From assembly GCA_015057825.1 (NCBI GenBank), contig SVDN01000017.1, forward strand, positions 1 through 53,842: a stretch of DNA of 53,842 bases, written 5' to 3'. Origin of the DNA: Lachnospiraceae bacterium. Its GTDB lineage: Bacteria > Bacillota > Clostridia > Lachnospirales > Lachnospiraceae. A program made the position numbers and the translations under genes. Every line of letters begins with the position of its first letter. Positions within the stretch are counted from its first letter, which is position 1. The notes beneath the pieces are model-generated. The model did no database searches. It saw only the letters and a program-made list of their open reading frames with translations, and had not been told where the DNA came from. This document shows positions 27,420 to 35,908 of this stretch, piece after piece.

Positions 27420-27489
27420 CCAAGTAATGCTTTAATTTTGAACAAAATAAATACAATTTGTAAACAATTTATTAAAATCCGCCATTTTC

Positions 27490-27518
27490 TTGTTTTCTGA
27501 TTTTGAATGATTTATACT
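27490..27518 (+). promoter_or_regulatory. Promoter of the chemoreceptor gene
   Basis: TTGTTT (27490-27495), 17-bp spacer, TATACT (27513-27518), giving a leader of about 85 nt with a weak hairpin (CACAAAA/TTTTGTG). There is no sign of a sigma-28 flagellar promoter at this spot. Confidence 0.6.
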
Positions 27519-27610
27519 AAAGTCAAATTTCACAAAATTTAATGTTTTGTGTAATACAATTCAATTTTTTTAGTCGAGTTTCCATTCGACAAGGGTAAAG
27601 GGGTAAAAAT

Positions 27611-29635
27611 ATGGCAAAAACAAAAACTTTTCAAAAAACAGGCAGACCGAAAAAGTCTGTATCAAGAAAGCTTTTAGCTTTTCTTCTTCCGATAATTGCG
27701 GCTGCAATTGTCTTTATTATCGTTATTCTCTCACTTAGAGCAAGATCGATTATCAATGAGACTTCTATGAACGCTTTGCAGCAAGAAACCGTTGCAAATG
27801 CAAATGATTTCAGCAGCGATATCAAAACCCTCATAGGTCAGCTTAATATGATCGGTGACACTTTGGAAACATTTACATTTCCAAATAACGACGCCATAAA
27901 AAGCTATTTGGTTAATGAGTCATTAACCTTGTCCCCGGACGCTCCGAGCGGTGTTTATTTAACTCTTACGGACGGTTCTTGGATTGACCCGACGGATTGG
28001 GTTCCCGATGCAGACTATGTGTTTGCTGAGCGCGATTGGTATAAAGAGGGCTTAAACCACCCTACATTTGAACTTGGTACTCCTTATGTTGATGAAGATA
28101 CAGGCGGAATGGTTGTTTCCATTACCAAATCCGTTACTCTTGCAGACGGCAGAACCGGTGTTGCGGGTATCGACCTTAACTTAAGCAGTATTACGGAAAC
28201 AGTCAGCGCAATGTCACCAATGGGAATCGGTGGTTCAATGATGCTTTCGGGCGATGCGGTTATTTCCTTCTTCGATCCTGAAATCATCGGTACAAAAGTA
28301 AGTGATAATCCTGAAAACGGATACTTACAGATGGCTTATAAAGCTACATCCACTCCGGGTGAAGTAGTAAGTGCAAAGAACGGTTCCGATGCTTATCTCA
28401 TTGATGCGGAAAACGTTGATGGTACGGATTGGTATATTATCTCATCCGTTGCCGAAGGCGATGTAATGAAGGAAATCAACCAGTTTATGAATATCTGTAT
28501 CATCCTTGCGGCTGCGGTTATTGTTGCAATTGCTTTCATTATGATTTATCTCATCAGAAGCATTATTACAAAACCTGTTGCAAGACTTACAGACAGTATT
28601 GTCAGAATTACCAATAACGACTTTACCGTTGATATACCGGAAACAGGTGAGGACGAAATCGGCGTAATGAACCATAATATGAAGCAGTTTATCGAAAGAA
28701 TGCGTGCTTCACTGGGTCAGATGCGAAGCGAAACAAATCAGCTTTCCGCAGAGGCTTTAAACAGTCGTTCATCATCCGAAAACATGAATGTACAGGCAAG
28801 AGACCAGTCCAACAACATGGAACAAATCCGAGTTGCCATGGATGGTATGGCCGGTGCCGTTACAGAACTTGCAATTAATGCAACCGAACTTGCCACAATG
28901 GTTACAGACCTTACACAGGAAGGCAACAAAGCCGATGAAACAATGAAAGTACTTGTTACAAAGGCTGACGACGGTCAGCGTGACATGAAAGTTGTTACTT
29001 CCAGCATGGATAGCATTTCTTCCGCTATGAAAGATATGAATGACGTTGTTCGTACCGTTGAAGAAAGCGCTAAACAGATTACGGAAATTATCGATATGAT
29101 TAACTCCATCGCAAGTCAGACCAACTTGCTTTCTCTCAACGCTTCCATCGAGGCTGCCAGAGCCGGTGAAGCGGGTCGAGGCTTTGCGGTTGTTGCTACG
29201 GAAATCGGTGCTCTTGCTAATGACAGTGCGGAAGCCAGCAACAAAATCAGTCAGATTATTAATGAAATCCGTAATCAGATTTCTACTCTTGCGAAGAAAT
29301 CCGCAGACAATATGGAAGAAATCGAACGCAGTGCAGCAAGCGTTTCGGATGCCGAGTCTACATTCGGTGAAATCTTCGAAAATCTTGATGTTACAAGCGC
29401 TGCAATGGAGAAGATGATTGGCATGCTTGGAGAAATCGACAACATCGCTTCCAGCGTTGCCGCTATTTCCGAAGAGCAGTCGGCAAGCTCCGAAGAAGTT
29501 ACGGCTACTGTTGAGAACTTGGCAGTCAGCGCCAACGAAGTTGCGGACGAAAGCCAGAGTGTTACGGACAGTGCCAACACTGTTTCTAAATCCGCAGAAT
29601 CGATTAATGATTTTGTTTCTACTTTCAAATTATAG
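27611..29635 (+). CDS. Methyl-accepting chemotaxis protein
   Basis: 674 aa. TM1 (about 22-42), a periplasmic-type double Cache-like sensor (about 45-290, with [34 protein letters not shown]), TM2 (about 295-317), HAMP, and a long cytoplasmic coiled coil whose tip [40 protein letters not shown] is the CheA/CheW-binding hairpin. It signals to the chemotaxis kinase. This implies a motile cell, although no other chemotaxis gene is in the window. The repeat element at 29641 starts only 5 bp after the stop. Confidence 0.95.
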   Translation: MAKTKTFQKTGRPKKSVSRKLLAFLLPIIAAAIVFIIVILSLRARSIINETSMNALQQETVANANDFSSDIKTLIGQLNMIGDTLETFTFPNNDAIKSYLVNESLTLSPDAPSGVYLTLTDGSWIDPTDWVPDADYVFAERDWYKEGLNHPTFELGTPYVDEDTGGMVVSITKSVTLADGRTGVAGIDLNLSSITETVSAMSPMGIGGSMMLSGDAVISFFDPEIIGTKVSDNPENGYLQMAYKATSTPGEVVSAKNGSDAYLIDAENVDGTDWYIISSVAEGDVMKEINQFMNICIILAAAVIVAIAFIMIYLIRSIITKPVARLTDSIVRITNNDFTVDIPETGEDEIGVMNHNMKQFIERMRASLGQMRSETNQLSAEALNSRSSSENMNVQARDQSNNMEQIRVAMDGMAGAVTELAINATELATMVTDLTQEGNKADETMKVLVTKADDGQRDMKVVTSSMDSISSAMKDMNDVVRTVEESAKQITEIIDMINSIASQTNLLSLNASIEAARAGEAGRGFAVVATEIGALANDSAEASNKISQIINEIRNQISTLAKKSADNMEEIERSAASVSDAESTFGEIFENLDVTSAAMEKMIGMLGEIDNIASSVAAISEEQSASSEEVTATVENLAVSANEVADESQSVTDSANTVSKSAESINDFVSTFKL

Positions 29636-29640
29636 TTTGA

Positions 29641-29920
29641 GTAGCCTTCTTTATAGATAAAAACACGCACACAAGAGGCAACCGCTACGTTCATCTAACT
29701 GTTAAAAACGTAAGAACTCTTGCGAGTTCTTTTGAGCCGCTCTAAGCCGCGGGGCTCCCACAATCAAAGATTGTGGTAATATTCAACTAAAAAACAGAAG
29801 TCGTCTTTAGGATGGGCCTAAAGACGGCTTCTGTTTTAGTTTGCGCTAACAGTGGATATGAACTCCGCTCCTTTGCCTGATTTCTTGTCGTACGTTGTTT
29901 TTATCTAAGCGAAGGCTTTC
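29641..29920 (-). repeat. Structured palindromic element, family 1 copy A
   Basis: The left arm (29641-29703) and right arm (29848-29920) are imperfect inverted repeats: AGCCTTC, AGATAAAAACA, ACAAGA, GGCAA, GTTCAT and ACTGTT occur in the same order on both arms. Between them are four further hairpins, including a strong one at 29791-29837 (ACAGAAG...CTTCTGT with flanking A and T runs). The other copy is at 35909-36112 in the opposite orientation. Whether it is a mobile MITE-like repeat or a folded RNA is open. It sits between convergent transcripts. Confidence 0.8.
29791..29837 (+). terminator. Terminator-like hairpin at the centre of element A
   Basis: AAAACAGAAGTCGTCTTTAGG pairs with CCTAAAGACGGCTTCTGTTTT around a 5-nt loop with one mismatch. 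T-rich DNA on both sides would stop transcripts from either direction: the chemoreceptor (+) and the symporter/micro-protein operon (-). Confidence 0.75.
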
Positions 29921-29954
29921 TCATAACTTATCTACACTGTTCTTATAAATTCTT

Positions 29955-30065
29955 TTAGTTTTCCTCGTTTTTCTTACCGAGATGATAGAAAATGCCGCCA
30001 CAGATTCCGAATATTACCATAAGGCCGATGATTCCTATCATCCAAAATTGTGTCATTGTAAGCAT
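29955..30065 (-). CDS. 36-aa single-helix membrane protein downstream of the symporter
   Basis: 36 codons from ATG 30065, preceded by GGAGG. It has a short N-terminus, one hydrophobic helix (WMIGIIGLMVIFGICGGIFY) and a charged tail (GKKNEEN). It is the third gene after the sodium:solute symporter and the second micro-protein, 12 bp past the first one. Small accessory proteins are known for some symporters; a role in assembly or stability of the transporter is inferred. Confidence 0.7.
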   Translation of the reverse strand: MLTMTQFWMIGIIGLMVIFGICGGIFYHLGKKNEEN

Positions 30066-30077
30066 TTACTCTACCTC

Positions 30078-30185
30078 CTAATCATCTTCTTCCGCTTTTT
30101 TGAAAAGCTTGCCGATAAAGAAACCGGCAATCGTTATTGCAAATACCATCGCTGCTGATTCAATAATTACATGAAATACTAACAT
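30078..30185 (-). CDS. 35-aa single-helix membrane protein downstream of the symporter
   Basis: 35 codons from ATG 30185, with GGAGG at good spacing. One helix (residues about 4-25: HVIIESAAMVFAITIAGFFI) is followed by GKLFKKAEEDD, basic then acidic. It starts 15 bp after the symporter stop. The orderly spacing, two strong ribosome sites and the similar helix-plus-charged-tail layout of its neighbour argue that both are real subunits or accessory peptides of the transporter. Confidence 0.72.
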   Translation of the reverse strand: MLVFHVIIESAAMVFAITIAGFFIGKLFKKAEEDD

Positions 30186-30200
30186 CTCCGATTCCTCCTT

Positions 30201-31682
30201 TTAAAGTGCTTTTTGCTCTTCTTTTGAAAGCTTGAAATAGCCCGGTTTTGTTCCCGGTAATACAAGTGTAAGAACAATGCCAAGTACAACAGATACGATT
30301 AAGCAAAGATAAATCTGATGGAAGTTTGCCACCCACGGTGTTGAAGCAGCAAGCTTGTCCTGAAGTCCGCAGGTTATCCATATTATATTAACAATCCATG
30401 ATACAAAGAATGTAATGATTGCCGCTTTTGTATTTCTCTTCCATGTGATGCCAAGTACCAGCATTACAAAGAGTGGTGTACCCCATGTAAAGATCCAGTT
30501 GATTGTTGTTACTACAGTCGGCTGGAAGTTGGAAAGTATGATTGCCAGAATTCCCACCACTACAATCATTATACGCATAACTTTTGTCTTTTCTTTTTCA
30601 CTTGCATTTTTCTTGTATAATCCGCCGTAAAGGTCATATGCAAATATGGTCGCAGGGCAAAGTGACGTCATGGCGAAGGTTGAAAGAAGCGCTCCCAGGA
30701 AGGATGCACAAATAAGTGCAACAACCCAGTGAGGAAGCACATCAAGTAACATTGCAGGTGTCATAAACATTGCGGAGCCTGATGTTGTAAGGTATCCAAG
30801 TGCAAGGGCTGCCATACCGAGGAGTGCAGGAATGATACAGAATAAACCGTTTACAGGACCTGCAAGCCAGATGGATTTTTTAACGGATTTTACGCCGTCA
30901 GCCGAGATACATGTCTGAAGACCCATCTGTGAAACACCCTGGAAAATGGATGTTGTAAAGATTGTTGGGATTGCAAAGTTGATGATAAGATCTTTGTTTC
31001 CAAAGATATCAAGCATCCAACCGTTACCCATATCTTCAAGTGTTGTGGCAACATCTGCCCAGCCGTTTCCCGGCAAATATACAAACATTGCAATAAGTGC
31101 GATGATTAATGCGCCATACATAAATACTGCATTTATCATGTTTAACCATGATACTTCTTTCATGCCGGCGATAAGAACATAGAGAATACCGAAGGCACCG
31201 CCTACAATAGCACCGACTGTATATGACCAACCCGTGCAGGCTACAAATGTAACCGCAATACACTGTGTTTCAAGGCAAAGGCAACCAAATACCAAAGGTC
31301 CCATTACACAGGCTGTGATAAATTTTGTTTTGCGTCCGAATAATTTTCCGAAAAGATCCGGAACAGTCGCTGTACCGATTTTACGTACCCAAGGGCCCGT
31401 TACCTGTGTGATGACAATCATCATAACCGTACAACCGATACCAAACCAAACCGCGATACTACCCATGCCGGCAGCGTTTTCGCAAGTTCCCCAAATGTGC
31501 GCCGAGCCAAGCATGGTAAGCGCCAATGTTACACCAACGTGGGCTGTTGATAAGCCTTTTCCCGCAAATGCAAAATTGCCTTCTTTATTGGCATTCTTGT
31601 TCTTGCGGGCAATAATTACACCAACACCCACAACTGTAATAATTTCATAAATTATTACAAACAATAAGATTCCTAAATTCAT
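30201..31682 (-). CDS. Sodium:solute symporter (SSS family)
   Basis: About 493 aa. The start is ATG 31682, with AGGAGAGGAG upstream; a longer frame from a GTG at 31715 would cover that ribosome site and is rejected. About 13 hydrophobic helices, with GSAHIWGTCENAAGMG and the YLTTSGSAMFMTPAMLLDVLP region typical of the solute/sodium pathway. Sodium-driven uptake is inferred from family. The solute is unknown, but the LysR and URO-D genes just upstream point to a compound used in that module. Confidence 0.9.
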   Translation of the reverse strand: MNLGILLFVIIYEIITVVGVGVIIARKNKNANKEGNFAFAGKGLSTAHVGVTLALTMLGSAHIWGTCENAAGMGSIAVWFGIGCTVMMIVITQVTGPWVRKIGTATVPDLFGKLFGRKTKFITACVMGPLVFGCLCLETQCIAVTFVACTGWSYTVGAIVGGAFGILYVLIAGMKEVSWLNMINAVFMYGALIIALIAMFVYLPGNGWADVATTLEDMGNGWMLDIFGNKDLIINFAIPTIFTTSIFQGVSQMGLQTCISADGVKSVKKSIWLAGPVNGLFCIIPALLGMAALALGYLTTSGSAMFMTPAMLLDVLPHWVVALICASFLGALLSTFAMTSLCPATIFAYDLYGGLYKKNASEKEKTKVMRIMIVVVGILAIILSNFQPTVVTTINWIFTWGTPLFVMLVLGITWKRNTKAAIITFFVSWIVNIIWITCGLQDKLAASTPWVANFHQIYLCLIVSVVLGIVLTLVLPGTKPGYFKLSKEEQKAL

Positions 31683-31888
31683 TTTAAAATCTTCTCCTCT
31701 CCTAAAAACATACACCGATTATCAAAACCACGCAGGGATGCGGTTTATTTACAATTTAATTTTATATGTTATTAAAAGAGCTCGTCTAATTGCATATGTA
31801 ATTACTGCCATTACAACCAGTAATAATTGTGACTATGGCAAAAAAATTACTAAATCATTCCTATATTTTCTGTGTAATTAGCACAAAA

Positions 31889-31922
31889 AAACCGGCTTTT
31901 TCGCACTTAACAAAGCCGGTTT
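31889..31922 (-). terminator. Terminator of LysR 3
   Basis: AAACCGGCTTT and AAAGCCGGTTT form a perfect 11-bp stem with a 12-nt loop and a T-run on the minus strand. It separates LysR 3 from the symporter operon, which therefore has its own promoter. Confidence 0.88.
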
Positions 31923-31961
31923 TCATGGTTTGTATTACAAAAGGTAATGTTGCTATCTTAT

Positions 31962-32864
31962 TTAATTATTGTCGTTTTTTGTTCCTTTACCGCCGACAAA
32001 GATATCAATAAATACTTTCTTCATAGGATTGTAATTATCGATGTTCCAGGCAAGACTTAGTGACGGATCGCTTATTGTATCAACAGGAAGAAAACGCACT
32101 GAGTTATTTGTCATAAGGCTGTTTCTCGAATCCAATATACACACACCGACGCCTGCTTGAACCCAAAGCATTTCCTCCTGTAATGATGACGCAAACTTAA
32201 TCTTGGGATTGAAGCCCTCTCTCTTGCAAGCATCCAAAATAAGCTTAGGCGATATTTCCGAGTCCTCCGGTGAAACCATCATAATAAAATCGTCCTTAAA
32301 ATCCGATAGTTTAACGTATTTTGCTCCCGCCAGTCTGTGGTCTTTGTGGACAACGACATAGTCTCTGGTTTTTTCTATTACTTCGTATTGAATTTTTTCT
32401 CTTTCATCCAAATCGAATTTAAGAGTTATTATAAGATCCAATTCATTGTTGTATAACTTTTCGATTAAACGGTTAAAGCTATAATTTCGAAGGTTAATTT
32501 TTACATTTGGATAAAACTTCGAAAAATGATTTAATACTTCCGGGAATAAATCTCCAACGTATGTACCGTCAAGTATTCCGATATTCAAATTTCCCGACAT
32601 GCCTTCAAAACTGTTTTGAGCCTTTGCTATGGCAAGATTATACTGATTATAGATTTTCTCGAATTCTTCAAGAAGCACAACTGCGGAAGGCGTAAGCTTC
32701 ATGGAACGGTTGTTACGCACAAAAAGCTGCATGTTCAGTTCCTGCTCCATCGCCACAATCTGACGACTGAGGGCCGGTTGAGTAATATAAAGCTGGCTTG
32801 CCGCCTTGGTAAAGTTTAGGCATTTTGCGGCTGTTATGAAGTATTTAATCTGCGTAAGTGTCAT
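31962..32864 (-). CDS. LysR-family transcriptional regulator 3
   Basis: 300 aa. The HTH MTLTQIKYFITAAKCLNFTKAASQLYITQPALSRQI is followed by a LysR effector domain (residues about 90-290). It is less like LysR 1 and 2 than those are to each other. GGGGG lies seven bases before the ATG. It is placed between the symporter operon and the third URO-D gene, all on the minus strand, so it may regulate either or both. Confidence 0.92.
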   Translation of the reverse strand: MTLTQIKYFITAAKCLNFTKAASQLYITQPALSRQIVAMEQELNMQLFVRNNRSMKLTPSAVVLLEEFEKIYNQYNLAIAKAQNSFEGMSGNLNIGILDGTYVGDLFPEVLNHFSKFYPNVKINLRNYSFNRLIEKLYNNELDLIITLKFDLDEREKIQYEVIEKTRDYVVVHKDHRLAGAKYVKLSDFKDDFIMMVSPEDSEISPKLILDACKREGFNPKIKFASSLQEEMLWVQAGVGVCILDSRNSLMTNNSVRFLPVDTISDPSLSLAWNIDNYNPMKKVFIDIFVGGKGTKNDNN

Positions 32865-32952
32865 ACATTATCCCCCGAATTTTAAATTGTCATTTTAAAA
32901 AATACACACTTCAATTTTTATTATAACATCTTGTAATAACATTAAACAAATC

Positions 32953-32982
32953 CAGGAAGACTTATAAACATAAGTCTTCCTG
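32953..32982. terminator. Terminator between the third URO-D gene and LysR 3
   Basis: CAGGAAGACTTAT and ATAAGTCTTCCTG form a perfect 13-bp stem with a 4-nt loop. The T-run (TTTTTT) is on the plus strand; on the minus strand the stem is followed by GATTTGTTT. It most likely serves the URO-D gene ending at 33015. Confidence 0.75.
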
Positions 32983-33014
32983 TTTTTTAAAAGGGCTTCT
33001 TATAGAATAAAATC

Positions 33015-34130
33015 TTATAGCTGATGTGTCTTTAAATAATTGTGTGCCGCTTCGCTCATGGCAAGCACATTTTCGGGTTTTGCATCCGATGGAATATCGC
33101 AACCCGTTGCAATAATAACTCCCCAAGGGCCGATGTCATCCAAAAGGCTGTTAACATACTCCGTAACCTTTTCTGGTGTTCCGAATGTCATAAGTTCACA
33201 CGGAACATCACCTAAAATACATACATTTTTACCAAGCACTTCTCTTGCTTTTCTGATATCCGTCTTGGAATCCAACGCAAGAATGTATGTTTTTTCTTTA
33301 AATGCCTTAAACCTATCAAGTATCAATGTCCAGCTTGAATCAAGATGGAACATAGGAATAACATCCATTTCGATACAAAGGTCGTAATAAGCCTTAAATG
33401 ACGGCATTACGAACTCATCAAACATTGTCGGTGATATAAGATCCGGACCTGTTCTCCATCCGCCGATCCATACACCTGTTGCATGCGTATCCAAAATCTG
33501 CTGACGATAAGCCTTAACATTATGTTCCAAAACTATATCGAAGATTTCGTGCATAAGTTCCGGTTCGTCCATAATATCATCGCAAAGGAAGGTTTCAAGT
33601 GAACGACCTCCGCAAAAATACTCAAAAGGTGTAATCATAAGGAAGTCACAAATACATGGAATGCCCGCCTCATGGAATTTCTCATATGCCTTTGGATTTG
33701 CCGCAAAAAACGGTTTCAAATTTTCCCAATTGTTATCGCATTTTTCTGCAATGAATTTTTGCTGCCATGCATCCCAACCGATTTTCTTTATTTCTTCATA
33801 ATCTTCGAATTTCATGTTTTCGGCTTCCGCAATCTGCCACATGTCATCATCACCAAGATCGACACCCGGAATGGCTGTTTTTGAAAGCCACTGTGTACCA
33901 AGCAAATATGGTGAAAAGATAACGCTTTGTGTTGCGTCGGCATCAAGCCTTGTAAGCTCCTTTAAATTGGCATCGCAAGCCTTGTCAAAATCCGTAATAT
34001 ATTCTTTCATAAGAACATGATTTGCTCTTGCCATGTATGCGTTTCCGCATGGTGCAACAGGAACTCTATCAACAGGTTCGCAGGCAACGGCCTTGCGAAT
34101 TCGTTCCATATTTTCTTCAAATTTTCCCAT
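33015..34130 (-). CDS. URO-D/MtaA-family putative methyltransferase
   Basis: 371 aa from ATG 34130, chosen because AAAGGAGG lies just upstream; the frame open to 34214 lacks a ribosome site. TIM-barrel URO-D superfamily. His262 in FHLDSSW and Cys344 in ATGCDIPSDAKPENV match zinc-ligand positions of methyltransferase-type members, with Asp264 where the middle Cys is expected. PCGNAYMAR near the N-terminus. Its partner corrinoid protein is not in the window. Its location upstream of a LysR and an SSS symporter suggests a substrate taken up by that transporter. Confidence 0.75.
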   Translation of the reverse strand: MGKFEENMERIRKAVACEPVDRVPVAPCGNAYMARANHVLMKEYITDFDKACDANLKELTRLDADATQSVIFSPYLLGTQWLSKTAIPGVDLGDDDMWQIAEAENMKFEDYEEIKKIGWDAWQQKFIAEKCDNNWENLKPFFAANPKAYEKFHEAGIPCICDFLMITPFEYFCGGRSLETFLCDDIMDEPELMHEIFDIVLEHNVKAYRQQILDTHATGVWIGGWRTGPDLISPTMFDEFVMPSFKAYYDLCIEMDVIPMFHLDSSWTLILDRFKAFKEKTYILALDSKTDIRKAREVLGKNVCILGDVPCELMTFGTPEKVTEYVNSLLDDIGPWGVIIATGCDIPSDAKPENVLAMSEAAHNYLKTHQL

Positions 34131-34331
34131 TATTGTCCTCCTTTGCAGTCTTAAATCCTTATCGCTTTTTTGTTCCCGATAAGGGCTAACTGCCAAAATA
34201 GTAACAAAAATCATTGTCCCTGCATGGACAAACGCCCATCAATAATCTTCTTAATTATTATTTTAAGTTATGGAAAATTCAAAGTACAGTTCCGATATAT
34301 GATAGTATCATTACCAAATGTAATGATTAAA

Positions 34332-34355
34332 AAAGAGCCTCATATGAGGCTCTTT
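34332..34355 (-). terminator. Terminator downstream of the AbiEi-like gene
   Basis: AAAGAGCCTCAT-ATGAGGCTCTTT, a perfect 24-nt palindrome with TTTTTT on the minus strand. It lies about 100 bp past the stop at 34459. Confidence 0.85.
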
Positions 34356-34458
34356 CTAAAAGATATTTGGCTACCGTCGCCGCTATAGCATCTCTTTTGA
34401 CCCAAAGGGTGCATGGAAGCAACGAAATTTTCCACCTCAAATATCTTTTTAGCTTTAT

Positions 34459-35199
34459 TTAAATCGTCAACAACTTTACTTTGGTCTTTGTCTTTAAGAA
34501 TGATATCAAATTCTCATAGATATTACGCCTCTTGGCATAACGGAACATTCTAACCTCATCCACAGCATATTTTTTAAACACATCTTCATATATACGCGGG
34601 TATTCACTTTTTTCTACAAGATTACCGGTCAATTTTTTTGATAATAAATCAACCAGTATTTTTTCTGGTGTACATGAGTGATTATTATGAGACTTAGGCG
34701 CTTCCGAAATCAACTTCTGAACCACAATATCCGTTTTAGGAGCACGCTGTCTAAAAAACATATCAGCCTTAGGTTGAATCATTGCATAGGGATAATTCTC
34801 ATGAATCAAATCAAACACCGTATCTATAAGCATATCCTCAATCTCAACAAATATCACATTCTTTGAAATTTGGTGATTAACAAAGTCATTCATCTGAATT
34901 AATTCCCACATTTGTAAATCAACGCATGGAAATGCTTCCAATATAAACTTTTCCAATTCAAGGTATTCCATGGAATGCGGGTAATCGTATTTTTTTTTAA
35001 TACTAAAGCCCTTAGTAATTCTCCGATATTTTCCTCTGCCCACAGATGCAAGACTACCCTGTTCGCGTAATGTGCGTAGCATCCAATCAATAGACGTCTC
35101 AGCGCAGTCAGGATATATACCCTGCACTATCTGTCGAAAAAAACTCTTGTTAAACGCTTCTTCTTTTGGAAGTTTTGGCAACACTGCTGATGCATTCAT
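34459..35199 (-). CDS. AbiEi-like winged-helix protein (DUF6577 type), orphan
   Basis: About 247 aa from ATG 35199 (AAGAGGTG upstream; a GTG four codons earlier overlaps that site). The N-terminal winged HTH (about 10-60: FRQIVQGIYPDCAETSIDWMLRTLREQGSLASVGRGKYRRI) is followed by a C-terminal domain with IVVQKLISEAPK ... TPEKILVDLLS, as in type IV antitoxins of the AbiE/DUF6577 group. Such genes are normally followed by an AbiEii nucleotidyltransferase toxin; here only about 240 bp and a terminator separate it from an unrelated URO-D gene, so the toxin is absent. It probably represses itself through the inverted repeat at 35226. Confidence 0.7.
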   Translation of the reverse strand: MNASAVLPKLPKEEAFNKSFFRQIVQGIYPDCAETSIDWMLRTLREQGSLASVGRGKYRRITKGFSIKKKYDYPHSMEYLELEKFILEAFPCVDLQMWELIQMNDFVNHQISKNVIFVEIEDMLIDTVFDLIHENYPYAMIQPKADMFFRQRAPKTDIVVQKLISEAPKSHNNHSCTPEKILVDLLSKKLTGNLVEKSEYPRIYEDVFKKYAVDEVRMFRYAKRRNIYENLISFLKTKTKVKLLTI

Positions 35200-35225
35200 G
35201 TCCGGAATCACCTCTTCTCTGCTCT

Positions 35226-35267
35226 ACTATGAAACGGCAAAAATTTAAAAAATTGCCGTTTCATAGT
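35226..35267. promoter_or_regulatory. 15-bp inverted-repeat operator of the AbiEi-like gene
   Basis: ACTATGAAACGGCAA and TTGCCGTTTCATAGT form a perfect 15-bp inverted repeat with a 12-nt AT-only spacer, 27 bp upstream of the start codon. AbiEi-type antitoxins are known to bind inverted repeats at their own promoters, so this is a likely operator. It could also fold as a hairpin in the leader. Confidence 0.7.
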
Positions 35268-35420
35268 TTGATAATAATTCCAAAGCTTAAGTTTGTCAAC
35301 ATTTCTTTTAATATCATTATTAAATTCTTATTAACCATTGGTTATATATTATATTAAATAACCATTATTGTCAATGCATTATCATAAGCACACTTATAAA
35401 CGATAACTCTCACGCAATTT

Positions 35421-35492
35421 TGAGGTCGCAAATTGCGACCTCATATTTCATTTACAATTTGCTGTTATCAACGTATAATTCTACATATACGT
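35421..35492 (+). promoter_or_regulatory. Promoter with two palindromes before the XRE gene
   Basis: TTTACA (35451) and TATAAT (35474) are separated by 17 bp. A perfect 11-bp palindrome (TGAGGTCGCAA-a-TTGCGACCTCA, 35421-35443) lies directly upstream, and ACGTATA-N8-TATACGT (35471-35492) covers the -10 box. Both look like repressor or activator sites, most simply for the XRE protein itself. Confidence 0.7.
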
Positions 35493-35515
35493 AAATTTTT
35501 CGAGGATATTTAAAA

Positions 35516-35866
35516 ATGACCGAAACACTAATTCCTGACAGACTTATAAAGATAAGAAAAAAGAACAGCCTGAACAAATCACAGGCTGCTTCATTATTGG
35601 GGCTTTCACCCATAGGATATTTAAGATATGAACAAGGGCTACGCAGCCCTTCTCTTCAGATGCTCCAACTAATCAGCTTAAAGTTTAATGTATCTGTCGA
35701 CTATCTCGTCGGAAAAACCGACGATTCAAGCATGGATAAAATACTAGTCGAAAAAGATGCAAACCCAGCACTTTTTGAACTTGTCTGTGAACTATCCGAT
35801 AATTCCGATGCTGCAGCCAAGCGATTGCTGGCATATTTGAAGCAAATTAACAAAACAATAATATGA
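35516..35866 (+). CDS. XRE-family HTH regulator
   Basis: 116 aa. The N-terminal Cro/CI helix-turn-helix (RLIKIRKKNSLNKSQAASLLGLSPIGYLRYEQGLRSPSLQMLQLISLKFNVSVDYLVGKTDD, residues about 8-72) is followed by an acidic helical tail of about 45 residues. GAGG precedes the ATG. It is divergent from the AbiEi-like gene; together they form a small accessory regulatory pair between metabolic genes. Confidence 0.9.
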   Translation: MTETLIPDRLIKIRKKNSLNKSQAASLLGLSPIGYLRYEQGLRSPSLQMLQLISLKFNVSVDYLVGKTDDSSMDKILVEKDANPALFELVCELSDNSDAAAKRLLAYLKQINKTII

Positions 35867-35908
35867 AACAATGCATTATTGTAAGTGCTTTCTTGTAACA
35901 GTTTAGAA

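Noticed and set aside
31683-31715. GTG start extending the symporter by 11 codons
   Set aside because: The extension runs across its own AGGAGAGGAG ribosome site; ATG at 31682 is far better.
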